A stretch of DNA of 44,077 nt from DASPTR01 sp964475545 (GCA_964475545.1 CAYYXF010000004.1:1-44077), one strand, 5' to 3'; shown: positions 1-8,279, counted from the first letter of the stretch. The notes: a model not told the origin generated them from the sequence alone. Program-made: numbers and translations.

Positions 1-2
1 AA

Positions 3-33
3 TCATATTTGGATCATCTATTGAACCGGGGGG
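3..33. repeat. dispersed repeat, copy 1
   Basis: This 31-base stretch matches 36032-36062 at 27 of 31 positions. Two blocks are identical: a 10-base block starting TCATATTTGG and a 12-base block TGAACCGGGGGG. Both copies lie just 3' of a minus-strand gene (here the CBS gene ending at 129). Right after it, 34-49 is a near-palindrome centred on TCTGCGCAGA. I do not recognise the family. It could be a terminator or processing element of the minus strand, or part of a longer element cut by the window edge. Confidence 0.55.
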
Positions 34-128
34 CATCTGCGCAGACGCATCTCGAATGCCCGAGGACCTTGAGAAGTAGAAAACGCAGGCCAGCTGTGGA
101 TTATCCGCAGGTGAAAGGAATTCGCGTG

Positions 129-1037
129 TTACTGGATTATTTTGAAGAAGTCTCTTTCGGTTATGATTCCGACGAGTTTGTCGTCTTTGACAACTGGAAC
201 GGCGCCTAGGTCTTTGTCTCGCATTATCTTTGCAGCTTGGCCTACATCCGCATCCGGCTCGATTGTTGAAACTTCTTTTGATGCTATGGTCAGAGCTGGC
301 GTGTTCAAGACCTGTATGATTGTTCCTGAACGTAGGTGCTTGAATACTTCTCCTGAACCGAAGAACCGTATGACATCCATGGTTGTGATTATGCCTACTA
401 CTTTGCCATCAGAAATTATGGGCAGTCTTCTGAAACCCCTAGTTGTCATTGATCGTTCAGCCTCGAAGATAGTAGTCTTAGATAGGGCCGTGACTACATT
501 TTCCGACATTAATTGGGCTACAGTCACGCCGCTCAGTCTGTCTGCAAACAAGATGGCGATGTCTCGCTCCGTGATTATTGCCCTCACATGATTATCATCG
601 TCGACAACAGGCAAACCGCCCAAGTTCTTCTCAGTCATCAACCCTATTGCGTCGCTTATTTTCGCCGTGCTTCCTACTGAAACGACTTTTTGGGTCATGA
701 TAAGTTTTATGGGCTCGTTTATTGCTTTGAAAATGTTTCCACCGAATTTCCGGCTTATTATCTCGAATTTTTTTCCGCCGCCAAGGTAGTCGATAATGTC
801 TGTCGCCGTCACAATTCCTTCCAGTGCTTGGGTTCCCGGATTGGCTATGGGTATGCGTCTAAATCCTTCTTTTGTCATCATCTGAATTGCATCGTAGATA
901 GGCGTTGTCGGTGCCATCGTAACAACGGCTGTTCTGGCAATGCTTAGTATTTCGCCTTCATGTTTCTTCGAAGGGTGAACTTTCAGAGACAGGTTGCCTT
1001 TTCCCCTCAAAGTCCTTCTGAAACTTTCTCTACTCAA
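129..1037 (-). CDS. four-CBS-domain protein
   Basis: The protein has 302 residues, almost entirely four CBS motifs at about 32-88, 110-162, 172-228 and 248-302. CBS pairs (Bateman modules) bind adenine nucleotides or SAM; stand-alone archaeal members are presumed energy or ligand sensors, with no enzyme domain visible here. Repeated CBS hallmarks are seen (GIVTATDII, AIITERDIA, GIITTMDVI, GIITERDFF). The TTG start at 1037 has a GAGGGA ribosome site overlapping the stop of the preceding gene, 9 bases away, so it is probably translationally coupled. It is the last of three adjacent CBS genes. The partner protein is unknown. Confidence 0.9.
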   Translation of the reverse strand: MSRESFRRTLRGKGNLSLKVHPSKKHEGEILSIARTAVVTMAPTTPIYDAIQMMTKEGFRRIPIANPGTQALEGIVTATDIIDYLGGGKKFEIISRKFGGNIFKAINEPIKLIMTQKVVSVGSTAKISDAIGLMTEKNLGGLPVVDDDNHVRAIITERDIAILFADRLSGVTVAQLMSENVVTALSKTTIFEAERSMTTRGFRRLPIISDGKVVGIITTMDVIRFFGSGEVFKHLRSGTIIQVLNTPALTIASKEVSTIEPDADVGQAAKIMRDKDLGAVPVVKDDKLVGIITERDFFKIIQ

Positions 1038-1046
1038 CTCTTTCCC

Positions 1047-1832
1047 TCATCTAACAAGCATTCTGGCAACATCTTCCCGATCAACTATGCCAACTAATCT
1101 GCCTTTTTCATCTTTAACAGGAACCCTTCCAATATCCTTTGAAACCATGGCCTTGGCAACTTGGATCATTTTTGTTGAGGGCTCCACAGCTGTTATTCCT
1201 GTTTTCATTATTGAGGAGATTTTGGAGGATGCTCGAAAGCGTCCTTTTGGGGCCTCGAACGTCGGCAAGTTTGATCCGCTTTCAAGAAGGTCCTTATGGG
1301 TGACCATTCCCAGTAGTTTGCTGTTCTTCACTACGGGCAGACCGGCAAGGCGTTTCTCCCGCATCAAGCGCCAGATATTGTCTACTTCATCATCAGGAGA
1401 GCAAGTCAGGACGTTTCTAGTCATCACTTCTGAGACGTCTCTGATGAATTTTTCCGGGTTTGTCCTGATCGAGGGCTCGATAAAATTCTCCAAACCTATG
1501 ACCCCTCTGTAGGTCTTGTCTTGAGCTGAGGTTACGACTGGCGCGTACCACACATCGACTCGAAGCATCGCTTTTACCGTTGCGGCTGCATCATCATCCA
1601 TGGCCGCCACGTGTTTTGCAGGGGTCATAATGCCTTTAACCCTGATTGCCGAAACGGACGAGGAAATAGCCATGACGTCATGGCGGGAGACTTTCCCAAC
1701 AAGGTTATTGTGATCATCTATCACAGGAAGAATTCTCAAGGCGAAATCTCGTATTATTGCGCGAGCTTTTGTAGCGAGTTCATCATCATGGACAGACGGG
1801 TGCCTTTCATTCATGATTTCTTTAACGAGCAA
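1047..1832 (-). CDS. four-CBS-domain protein
   Basis: A second protein made of four CBS motifs, paired as two Bateman modules, with hallmarks such as LVGKVSRHDV, LLGMVTHKDLL and LVGIVDREDV. The frame is open back to 1898, but that start would overlap the previous gene by 59 bases. TTG at 1832 gives an N-terminus MLVKEIMNE typical of CBS proteins and has GAGGAG at 1843-1848, 10 bases upstream inside the preceding gene's end, so I chose it (261 aa). It is the middle gene of a three-gene CBS operon. A ligand-sensing role is inferred from the family; no effector domain is present. Confidence 0.85.
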   Translation of the reverse strand: MLVKEIMNERHPSVHDDELATKARAIIRDFALRILPVIDDHNNLVGKVSRHDVMAISSSVSAIRVKGIMTPAKHVAAMDDDAAATVKAMLRVDVWYAPVVTSAQDKTYRGVIGLENFIEPSIRTNPEKFIRDVSEVMTRNVLTCSPDDEVDNIWRLMREKRLAGLPVVKNSKLLGMVTHKDLLESGSNLPTFEAPKGRFRASSKISSIMKTGITAVEPSTKMIQVAKAMVSKDIGRVPVKDEKGRLVGIVDREDVARMLVR

Positions 1833-1839
1833 ACGTTGT

Positions 1840-2433
1840 TTACTCCTCGCCTTCTTCTTCAAGTTCGTCTTTGCAGTCTTCACAGAGAAATTCGCCATTG
1901 CGCTGTGTCAGCGTGTCTGACCAGATGCCGCAATGGTCGCAGTAACCGGCGAGTGGTGCAGGCTCCTGTTCTGTTTCGTCCTGCGCTCTGTTTTCGTTTT
2001 CTATGCGTGCACGTTCTTGGATGATTTCGATGAGTTCAGGCATGACCGCCAATACATCTTTACTTGATAGTAATCCGGCAATTTGCCCCTTATACACGAC
2101 GCCCAATCTTCTGATGTTCAGCCGACTCATCCTCCTAGCTGCGTCAGTGATTGTTGCGTCGGGTTCTATCGTAATTAGGGGTGAGGTCATGACCTCGTTG
2201 GCTTTGAGAGAGTCTGGTTTCACATTTTTGGCCAATACTCTCACAACAAGGTCTCTTTCGGTTATTATCCCGAGGGGTTTTCCCTCTTTGTTCGTTACTA
2301 TTATGCAACCCAAGTCATCCTTGTCCATAAGTCCTGCAACACGGTTGGCCGGCGCATTTTCCTCGATGGTTATCACTGGGCTGCTCATAACATCCTTGAC
2401 CAACATTTTCGATCTTAACCCGATTTCAGCCAT
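1840..2433 (-). CDS. CBS-pair protein with C-terminal zinc ribbon
   Basis: One CBS pair (about residues 10-125) with motifs LGIITERDLV and IAGLLSSKDVL is followed by an acidic linker and a C-terminal zinc ribbon with CDHC and CEDC knuckles. The tail is very acidic. CBS plus zinc-ribbon proteins are common in archaea and are presumed nucleotide sensors that contact a partner or nucleic acid through the ribbon; the partner is not known. It is the first gene of the CBS operon. GTG at 2445 is possible, but a TATA-like GCTTAACATAG near 2465 places transcription near 2440, favouring ATG 2433 as a nearly leaderless start. Confidence 0.85.
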   Translation of the reverse strand: MAEIGLRSKMLVKDVMSSPVITIEENAPANRVAGLMDKDDLGCIIVTNKEGKPLGIITERDLVVRVLAKNVKPDSLKANEVMTSPLITIEPDATITDAARRMSRLNIRRLGVVYKGQIAGLLSSKDVLAVMPELIEIIQERARIENENRAQDETEQEPAPLAGYCDHCGIWSDTLTQRNGEFLCEDCKDELEEEGEE

Positions 2434-2648
2434 TGTATCAGCCACGCCAACACTGCAAGCCTATGTTAAGCTTCACTCAACTCAGAACAAACATCCCGAA
2501 TTTAAAACTTGCTAACAGAAAAGATAGATTCCTCCCCAGCCAACTCTCTGCAACGTTGACAAGTAACATCATAAAGACATCAACATCCGACTGAACATGA
2601 AAAAGAGCGAGTTCGGCGAAAAAGCGTCCCCTCCTTTTGCATGGGGAC

Positions 2649-2659
2649 ATATATATAAA
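2649..2659 (+). promoter_or_regulatory. TATA box of the S26e gene
   Basis: CATATATATAAA lies about 26 bases before 2680. Transcription starting there excludes the TTG at 2680 as an internal codon with a leader, and supports the downstream TTG at 2710 preceded by GAGGAG. Confidence 0.6.
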
Positions 2660-2709
2660 CAAGCCATTGCAATTAACTGTTGGTTCGAAAACTGAGGAGT
2701 ATTAAGAGA

Positions 2710-2997
2710 TTGCCGTTTAAGCGTAAGAGTCGGGGAAGATCCAAGGGTGGCAAGGGCAGCAGCGCCGTTGTTCAATGCGCCAGCTGCGGGCAACTTGTCC
2801 CACGCGACAAAGCTAAGCGATCTACTCGCAGGATTTCTCTTGTTGACTCTGCACTGGCAAAGGAGCTTCGCCAGAAAGGCACGTACATAGCTTCTTCATC
2901 CGATACAAGATTCTATTGTGTTTCCTGCGCCGTGCATCGTGGGATCGTGAAGGTTAGAGCTGAGAAAGAACGACGAATGCGAATGAGAAGATTCTAG
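2710..2997 (+). CDS. rps26e: 30S ribosomal protein S26e
   Basis: A small basic ribosomal protein of the small subunit, shared by archaea and eukaryotes. The N-terminus is KRKSRGRSKGGKG, followed by a zinc-binding pair VQCASCGQLVPRDKAK and FYCVSCAVHRGIVK (four Cys), then a basic tail. The open frame begins at 2680, but TTG at 2710 gives the family-like start MPFKRKSRGR and has GAGGAG at 2694-2699, 10 bases upstream; the TATA box at 2650 agrees. It is convergent with the phosphotransferase gene on its right, only 3 bases apart. The call is firm from the motif pattern and length (95 aa). Confidence 0.95.
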   Translation: MPFKRKSRGRSKGGKGSSAVVQCASCGQLVPRDKAKRSTRRISLVDSALAKELRQKGTYIASSSDTRFYCVSCAVHRGIVKVRAEKERRMRMRRF

Positions 2998-3000
2998 TTT

Positions 3001-3624
3001 TCAATCAGTTTCCTTTTTCTTCAGTTTTCCGTAGGCATAGAGACTCCTCTGCAGAACGGTTAGGTTCGAAAGTATTGCAAGCAGTATTATGGCCACACCC
3101 ATAACAGTTGTGGGTTGCCAATAGATGGCTACGATGCTTGCGATAACCAATATTATTATGCGTTCTGCTCTCTCAGCTATGCCGACTGATTCCATTTTTA
3201 CGTTGGTCGCTTCAGCTCTTGCGCGACTGTAGCTCACGAGCAACGAACCGGTCAAGGCTGCCAATCCCCAAAGAAGATCGCAGGGTCCGCTCAAAAGTCC
3301 GCTCATGATTATCCCAACGTAAACTGCTGCGTCCGCATATCGATCCAGCAAAGAGTCTAGGAAACCGCCGAATGCCGTCGCTTGTTGGTAAAGCCGAGCT
3401 ACCACCCCGTCTAGCGCATCACAGAAACCAGATAACAATAGCAGGATAATTGCAGTATGAAGGGAGAAAGGCCAGTTTTTCCATTCTGCATAAGCTAACC
3501 CAGCAGACAGGGCCAAGATTATCCCTAGACCGCTGATTCTGTTTGGTGTTAGCCCTATGCTGTGCGCTGCTTTTGCTTCCATAGTGAGCATTTGTTGAAC
3601 TTCTTGTTTCAGCTTCGTAAGCAT
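3001..3624 (-). CDS. CDP-alcohol phosphatidyltransferase, archaetidylinositol-phosphate synthase type
   Basis: An integral membrane enzyme that transfers a CDP-activated archaeal lipid head to an alcohol (in archaea typically inositol phosphate) at the cytoplasmic face. The family signature is complete from about residue 69: DALDG, AR eight residues before GGFLD, and SLLD, with all four metal-binding Asp present. Hydrophobic segments before and after the motif give about five to six membrane helices in 207 aa, the usual size. The substrate is inferred from archaeal relatives and not proven; glycerol or serine are alternatives. It is divergent from the DUF1805 gene with a short promoter-like gap. 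Confidence 0.85.
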   Translation of the reverse strand: MLTKLKQEVQQMLTMEAKAAHSIGLTPNRISGLGIILALSAGLAYAEWKNWPFSLHTAIILLLLSGFCDALDGVVARLYQQATAFGGFLDSLLDRYADAAVYVGIIMSGLLSGPCDLLWGLAALTGSLLVSYSRARAEATNVKMESVGIAERAERIIILVIASIVAIYWQPTTVMGVAIILLAILSNLTVLQRSLYAYGKLKKKETD

Positions 3625-3704
3625 TGCAGGAGGTTCTCCAGCAATTTTTATCTAAGCCCGGGAATACGTTAAGAAATACTGTTGATGGTTTAAAGGTGTT
3701 TAGA

Positions 3705-4001
3705 ATGATTGACGTTACAGCTTTGAAAGTTGATGGGAAAAACTGTTTAGGGTTGCGCGTAGATTTACCTGAATCCTCAGCGCCTTTGCTTTTGATAACT
3801 GCCGAAAAGGGTTTCGTCATGTGCGGATTTCTAAACATCGAAGCTGCAGAAAGAATCGGTGTTTCAGCCGCCATAGTCAGCGGAGTAAGAACATTCGATG
3901 ACGTGCTAAGCGCGCCAGTGAAGGCAACAACGTCCAAGGCCAAGAGCCTAGGCGTGCAAGAAGGAATGAAGGGAGCTGATGCTCTGAAGCACATGTTCTG
4001 A
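3705..4001 (+). CDS. DUF1805 domain protein
   Basis: A small (98 aa) conserved archaeal/bacterial protein of the DUF1805 (YunC-like) family; function unknown. The family core is KGFVMCGFLNIEAAERIG followed by a segment on induced or regulated expression (AAIVSGVRTFDDVL). The frame is open from 3624, but that start would overlap the divergent gene's start. ATG at 3705 has AAAGGTG six bases upstream and follows a T-rich TATA-like element near 3648, so I prefer it. A T-run at 4015-4019 follows the stop. No operon partner is visible. Confidence 0.85.
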   Translation: MIDVTALKVDGKNCLGLRVDLPESSAPLLLITAEKGFVMCGFLNIEAAERIGVSAAIVSGVRTFDDVLSAPVKATTSKAKSLGVQEGMKGADALKHMF

Positions 4002-4014
4002 GATCATCCGCGAC

Positions 4015-4019
4015 TTTTT
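4015..4019 (+). terminator. T-run after DUF1805 gene
   Basis: TTTTT fourteen bases after the DUF1805 stop, within GACTTTTTCTTAG. Archaeal RNA polymerase terminates at T-tracts in the non-template strand, so this is a plausible terminator before the separate uracil-DNA glycosylase gene. Confidence 0.4.
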
Positions 4020-4092
4020 CTTAGAACAAATTTAAGACTCAACATGTGCCAAGTAGTAATCGAAAAGTAACTTGCACCGGAGAGCTCCGTGA

Positions 4093-4686
4093 TTGTCTAG
4101 AGAAAAGCTTCTAGATGAAGTTGCTGCTGAGGTCACGATTTGCACGCGATGTCCACTTTGGAAGACCCGCAAAAAGGCGGTTCCAGGCGAAGGCAACCCC
4201 AAAGCCATTGCTATGCTTATCGGCGAAGCACCAGGAGTCTCGGAGGATCTTGAAGGAAGACCTTTTGTTGGTGCAGCGGGCAGGTTTCTCGAAGCACTGC
4301 TATCTGAGATCGGATTTTCAAGAGGGGACGTTTTCATATGCAACGTCTTGAAGTGCAGACCGCCCCGAAATCGTCCCCCAAAGCCTGAAGAAGTCCAAAC
4401 TTGCACGCCTTACTTGAACAGGCAGATCCAGATAATAAAGCCAAAGTTTATCATTACGCTTGGAAACTACTCGACAGCGTACATTTTCTCAAAAGCCCAT
4501 GTACCTTACACAAGCATTACAGCAGTTCATGGAAAAGTTCACGAGGCAAATCTACACGGCATGCGAATTGCGGTTTTTCCCACACTTCATCCAGCTGCAG
4601 CTCTCTACAGTGCGAAATACAAAGAGCAAATTGCCAGAGACTTCCAACTGCTAAAAGTGAAGTTAGAAAAGAGAAAAATGAGCTAA
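4093..4686 (+). CDS. family 4 uracil-DNA glycosylase
   Basis: Removes uracil from DNA after cytosine deamination, starting base excision repair. The four iron-sulphur ligands of family 4 enzymes are visible: C17, C20, C88 and C104. Motif A is GEAPG (about residues 53-57), and the C-terminal motif includes PTLHPAAAL with the conserved His-Pro. Length 197 aa is typical. The TTG start at 4093 is the first in frame; a weak TATA-like AAATTTAAG at about 4028 lies upstream. The stop overlaps by four bases with the end of the convergent broken methyltransferase. The call is firm. Confidence 0.93.
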   Translation: MSREKLLDEVAAEVTICTRCPLWKTRKKAVPGEGNPKAIAMLIGEAPGVSEDLEGRPFVGAAGRFLEALLSEIGFSRGDVFICNVLKCRPPRNRPPKPEEVQTCTPYLNRQIQIIKPKFIITLGNYSTAYIFSKAHVPYTSITAVHGKVHEANLHGMRIAVFPTLHPAAALYSAKYKEQIARDFQLLKVKLEKRKMS

Positions 4687-5426
4687 GTGCTCAACTTCCT
4701 AGCAGAACGTTTAGACTCAATCAGCTCATCTGCACTCTCCTTAGTGGCCACTAGAAGGAAATTGTTCGGAATGAAAGGAACCCCGTCAGGCTCGTCAACA
4801 TAGAATTCTTCTACGCGATCAAGCCGAAACCCAGCTTGAATTGCTGAGTTGATGATATCGCTCAGCTTCCAGACAAACTCAACCGAAGGCGGCACATTTT
4901 CTCTTGGCTTACAGACTTCAGGGCTCTGGTCAAAGTAGCTCTTTCTGAAAGTCACTTTTCCATTCTTCAATTCAGTGATCAGTGAAAGCGGGTGAAAATC
5001 CGAAACGATCAGTCCGCCCCATCTTCCAAGCACTTCCCAGGCGTTTTTCATCCATGCATCCAGTTTGCGGATCCATATGAAGATACCGCACTCAGTAGCA
5101 ACAAGATCAAAGTAGTTCTTAGATATACTCCTAGGAAGATCTTGCCAATCTGCTTCAACTAGCTCTATGTCAACCCCAATGTATTTGGCTGCCTTTCTTG
5201 CAAGTCGAACTTGCTCGCTGGAAAGGTCAACACCAGTGACGATGGCTCCTTTCTTGGCGCGGCCAGCATGGCAAGGCTGTCGCCAAACTGGGGAACGATT
5301 ATCCTCTTTCCTTTGATGTGTTTTACGTAGGGGCCCAGTTTTGGCTCCCACCTCTCAAGATAAGGCAAACCATCCTTGGGGGGGTCTAAGCAATTTTGCT
5401 TTCTTCGTCCGATCGCGCTTGGCCAT
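4683..5426 (-). pseudogene. SAM-dependent methyltransferase, two compensating frameshifts
   Basis: A class I methyltransferase: IVTGVDLSSEQ (SAM motif I end), a later LVEADWQDLP, and TECGIFIWI. Three frames must be joined. ATG 5426 opens MAKRDRTKKAKLLRPP, which shifts at a run of seven G (plus strand 5378-5384); the next frame reads KDGLPYLERWEPK to SLAMLA; a second shift near 5258 leads into KKGAIVTGVDLS. One extra base in the homopolymer and one missing base at about 5258 would restore a single 247-residue protein. Either the gene is decayed or both indels are sequencing errors. The intact third frame alone (to 5351) lacks a sensible N-terminus. The substrate is unknown. Confidence 0.75.
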
Positions 5427-5494
5427 CGCGTCCTAGTGCTTCCTATTCAATCGTGTGTAATCTCTAATGCCTCTACAACACACTTTTTCAGCCG

Positions 5495-6262
5495 TTATGC
5501 GCTTATCTTTGGAGGGGGGCGTACTCGTCTACCAAGCTTTATGCGAAGTGCAATACGATAAAGCTTCCTCAGAGACTTGACAAGCTGCTCAATGCTCGGT
5601 AGGCTCGAATAGATCAGGGGCACTTGATCATACTCTGCCAACTTTATCGAGTGTTCATCGGGTTTTGCCCCGTGGAAGACAACAACACGCGGTTTAAGGC
5701 TGCTTACACGTACAAGCATCATGGGCAGGTTTCCATTCTCCACATTCGTGAAGATAAGGGCACGGTCAGTGGTAGCGCCGAAGAGCTGAGAATACTCCAG
5801 CCCGGAAAGCGTTTCGACAGCCTTTCTACTATCTACTACCGTGTAGCCCAAAACTTCCTTGACAAATCTGCCTGAGGAAGATATTACTTCGCCTCTGATG
5901 GCCTTGCACAGGTACTCGACTCGCACAGGAATTGGAAACTCGCGCAGGTCAATAATTGCCATGCTTGGAGAACTTGTCAGTTTTGCGAATTCTTTGATGA
6001 AACGGCTGCCACGCTCTTCATCTATCTTCAGGAGAGCCCAGACAAAACGCCTCACAAACTTGGTTCCAGGGCTCTTGCGCCTTTCACTTTCGTAGTCACT
6101 GATCACGGATGGAGACACCACCATCTTTTCAGATAGACTCATCTGTGAAACAGCGAAGAGCTCCCGCCACTTGCGCATCGTTGCTCCTGGCTTGCTTGAG
6201 AGTATTATCTCGCCAGCGATTCTTCTGCCAAGAACTTCGCGAATGCTTGGAGAAACTGACAT
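5495..6262 (-). CDS. HTH (XRE-type) transcriptional regulator
   Basis: An archaeal DNA-binding regulator of 255 aa. Residues about 25-85 hold an XRE-type helix-turn-helix (MSLSEKMVVSPSVISDYESER), and a C-terminal domain of about 150 residues of a kind found with archaeal HTH proteins (COG1709-like, from memory) could bind a ligand. The frame is open to 6469, but ATG 6262 starts the conserved MSVSPSIREVLGRRIAGEI and has AAAGGAAG upstream. A TATA-like stretch near 6315-6325 on this strand fits. It is divergent from the membrane-anchored protein. The target is unknown; autoregulation is possible but not shown. Confidence 0.8.
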   Translation of the reverse strand: MSVSPSIREVLGRRIAGEIILSSKPGATMRKWRELFAVSQMSLSEKMVVSPSVISDYESERRKSPGTKFVRRFVWALLKIDEERGSRFIKEFAKLTSSPSMAIIDLREFPIPVRVEYLCKAIRGEVISSSGRFVKEVLGYTVVDSRKAVETLSGLEYSQLFGATTDRALIFTNVENGNLPMMLVRVSSLKPRVVVFHGAKPDEHSIKLAEYDQVPLIYSSLPSIEQLVKSLRKLYRIALRIKLGRRVRPPPKISA

Positions 6263-6552
6263 TAGTGCTCTTCCTTTCTCGATTGACAGTTTTTCCCTAA
6301 AGACCAAGCGCATATAAAAACTTATAGCGCGTGCCAGACGAGACGCTGGAGATAGCGTATGAATCTGGGCGGGATTACATAACTTATGGAGGAGGCAGTT
6401 CAGATAGCTTTCGGGCGAGAATTGATAGCCTATGGAAATTGCGAGAGATGACCACACGCCCTTTGTCAATCACAATTTGGGTCCAGAAGGTTGTTAGAGT
6501 AAAGAAAAAAAGGAGGATTGACATTTCCTAGGTGTATGATGGATGTGGTAGT

Positions 6553-6936
6553 GTGAACAGGAAGATCGTCCTAGCAGGTGCCATTGTCATTGCCGTTGTG
6601 ATCGTTGTCTCTTTATTGCTCATTGCGAATCCATTCTGGTCGACCAAACAATGGAAATTCCTTGAAACTCGATCGGGAGAAGGCAGCTACAATAGTCCGG
6701 TTTTCACCTTGAATAATACTTGGAGGATTAGATGGGCTTATGCTAATAGCACAGTCAATCTCTTCGTCCTTGTGGTTCATGCTGAACAGGGGACGGAGTT
6801 CCCTCCGATACTCTTTGCGTCGAGCGAAGATACGAATGAAACCAGCGGTATACTAAACGTGGATTCCACGGGCAACTTCTACTACTCTGTACTAGCATCG
6901 GTTTCGTGGAATCTGACTGTTGAGGAATACCGGTGA
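6553..6936 (+). CDS. predicted membrane-anchored extracytoplasmic protein
   Basis: A short protein (about 127 aa) with a positive N-terminus (NRK) followed by one strongly hydrophobic segment of about 22 residues, then a polar Thr/Asn/Ser-rich domain with several N-glycosylation-like sites (NNT, NST, NET, NLT) and a beta-rich pattern. It looks like a signal-anchor protein facing outside. GTG 6532 is the first start; GTG 6553 leaves the usual short basic N-terminus, so I chose it. I do not recognise the family. Similar small archaeal proteins carry a C-terminal beta-sandwich fold, but that is only inference. Confidence 0.6.
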   Translation: MNRKIVLAGAIVIAVVIVVSLLLIANPFWSTKQWKFLETRSGEGSYNSPVFTLNNTWRIRWAYANSTVNLFVLVVHAEQGTEFPPILFASSEDTNETSGILNVDSTGNFYYSVLASVSWNLTVEEYR

Positions 6937-7382
6937 CAAATCCAGTTCTTCACAGGCCCCTAATCGGGAGATATCTCCACTTAAGCAGGAGTTCAGCCTA
7001 AACTGCGGGCCCTGCGCCAGACTACAGCCCATAGCGACCTGAGCTAGCGTAGAACATAACAGCTTTTCTCTCTCTTAACAACTCTCCGCAATCCGCATGT
7101 TCGCCAGTCACGTACTCGAACTTGGGTTCTACGAGCGGACTATTTCTAGATCTCCCTTTTTCAAGATCTCTGCCTGTCGTCGCCCAACCTCACATACAGG
7201 CTACTTATGAACAAGTTACGGTCGGAGTAGCAGGCTCTTCCAAAGTTCGCTAGGAAAAGCTCACGGGCCAAAAGCCACCCTTAGACTAATCAAACTGAAG
7301 AACTTCGTAGACTTGTACGTGCAGTATCTTGAGAAGTATCCAGATCTGTTCTACCACAGCACATGATGATGAGCGACGCTCT
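6937..7382. other. 446-base intergenic region
   Basis: The only stretch over 300 bases without a clear gene. I see no RNA gene, repeat array or strong promoter. The right end holds a short stop-free frame described separately (7231-7366) that looks protein-like and may be the remnant of a gene. The rest has stops in all frames and ordinary composition. Confidence 0.6.
7231..7366 (+). pseudogene. possible decayed gene fragment
   Basis: A 45-codon stop-free frame ends in a protein-like helix (KNFVDLYVQYLEKYPDLF) and TGA. An in-frame ATG at 7207 is separated from it by a TAG at 7228. No start, ribosome site or family match is evident. It could be a C-terminal remnant of a transferred or transposase-like gene, or chance; I favour neither strongly. 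Confidence 0.25.
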
Positions 7383-8279
7383 CTATTTAATGAGGAAGAC
7401 TAGGAAAATCCCGACAACTATCACAATGGAACCTACAACGTTTCTTGCAGTGATTTTCTCACGCAGCAACGCGACGCCGACCAACGTCGAAAAAAGCGGC
7501 GTAGTTGAAGAAATCGGCACAGCCTGTGATTCTGGGATCGTTACGAAGCTGTAAGCCAAGAAGAACCATCCTATTCCAAGTGCGATGATTCCTCCAATAA
7601 TCAGTATAGCGACCGTTGTTCTCTTCATCCTCAGAAAGTTGCGCTCTCTGTCAATCATTGGTGACAAAGCCAATAGGAGCGCTGCAATTGTCGCGACCCT
7701 GATGGTGTTAATGACGAAGGCATCGTCCGGACTTGGCGTGTTCTTTACAGCCATGTCCATCATGGCTATGCTTACAGACCACAAAACTGCAGTTGCTAAC
7801 GCCGCGGCGATGCCTTTGAATAGCCATTTGCTTTGCCCCTCTTCCTTGTGGTTTTCTTTTTCGTGGCTTAGGAGCCAAATACCTAGAACGATTATGACGG
7901 CGCCGAGAACTAGTGGCAAGGTAACCTTCTCTCCTATGAGAAAGATTGCCCATACAAGGTTGAACAGGGGGTATGTGCAAGTTATGGGGACCGCACGGGT
8001 TACGCCTATCAGCTTCAAGCTTACCATGTAGAGTGTGTCACCTAAGCCCAGTCCGATCACTCCGCTGATGGCAGCGAGGGCAACTATCTCTGGCTGTAAG
8101 CTGATTGGCACTCCAAGCTTGGCTATGGCTACTAGAAACACAAGCAGAATTGCACTGGTACATGACAACCGCACAATGTTTGCCGAGATGGGCTTTGTCT
8201 GCTGCAAGGCCTTCCGGTAAAGCATGGCTGAAACTGTCCAGCTGAGTGCAGCGCCCAGCGCTGCGAGTTCGCCAATCAT
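7383..8279 (-). CDS. EamA/DMT-family transporter
   Basis: A ten-helix membrane transporter of the drug/metabolite superfamily made of two EamA repeats of about 140 residues each. The first repeat begins GELAALGAALSWTVSAMLYRKAL; the second follows a basic loop (SHEKENHKEEGQ) near the middle and ends GSIVIVVGIFLVFLIK. The substrate cannot be told from sequence; relatives export metabolites or amino acids. The frame is open to 8402, but ATG 8279 starts exactly at the first repeat, and a TATA-like CTTTAAACG about 30 bases upstream suggests a leaderless message. It is divergent from the B3/B4 protein. Confidence 0.88.
   Translation of the reverse strand: MIGELAALGAALSWTVSAMLYRKALQQTKPISANIVRLSCTSAILLVFLVAIAKLGVPISLQPEIVALAAISGVIGLGLGDTLYMVSLKLIGVTRAVPITCTYPLFNLVWAIFLIGEKVTLPLVLGAVIIVLGIWLLSHEKENHKEEGQSKWLFKGIAAALATAVLWSVSIAMMDMAVKNTPSPDDAFVINTIRVATIAALLLALSPMIDRERNFLRMKRTTVAILIIGGIIALGIGWFFLAYSFVTIPESQAVPISSTTPLFSTLVGVALLREKITARNVVGSIVIVVGIFLVFLIK

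Noticed and set aside
9..209. Forward 66-codon reading frame at the left edge
   Set aside because: It lies over the 3' end of the CBS gene and the repeat, has no ribosome site and no family-like composition.
6331..6531. Forward 66-codon frame between the HTH gene and the membrane-anchored protein
   Set aside because: Low-complexity, overlaps the divergent promoter region, no ribosome site; likely chance.
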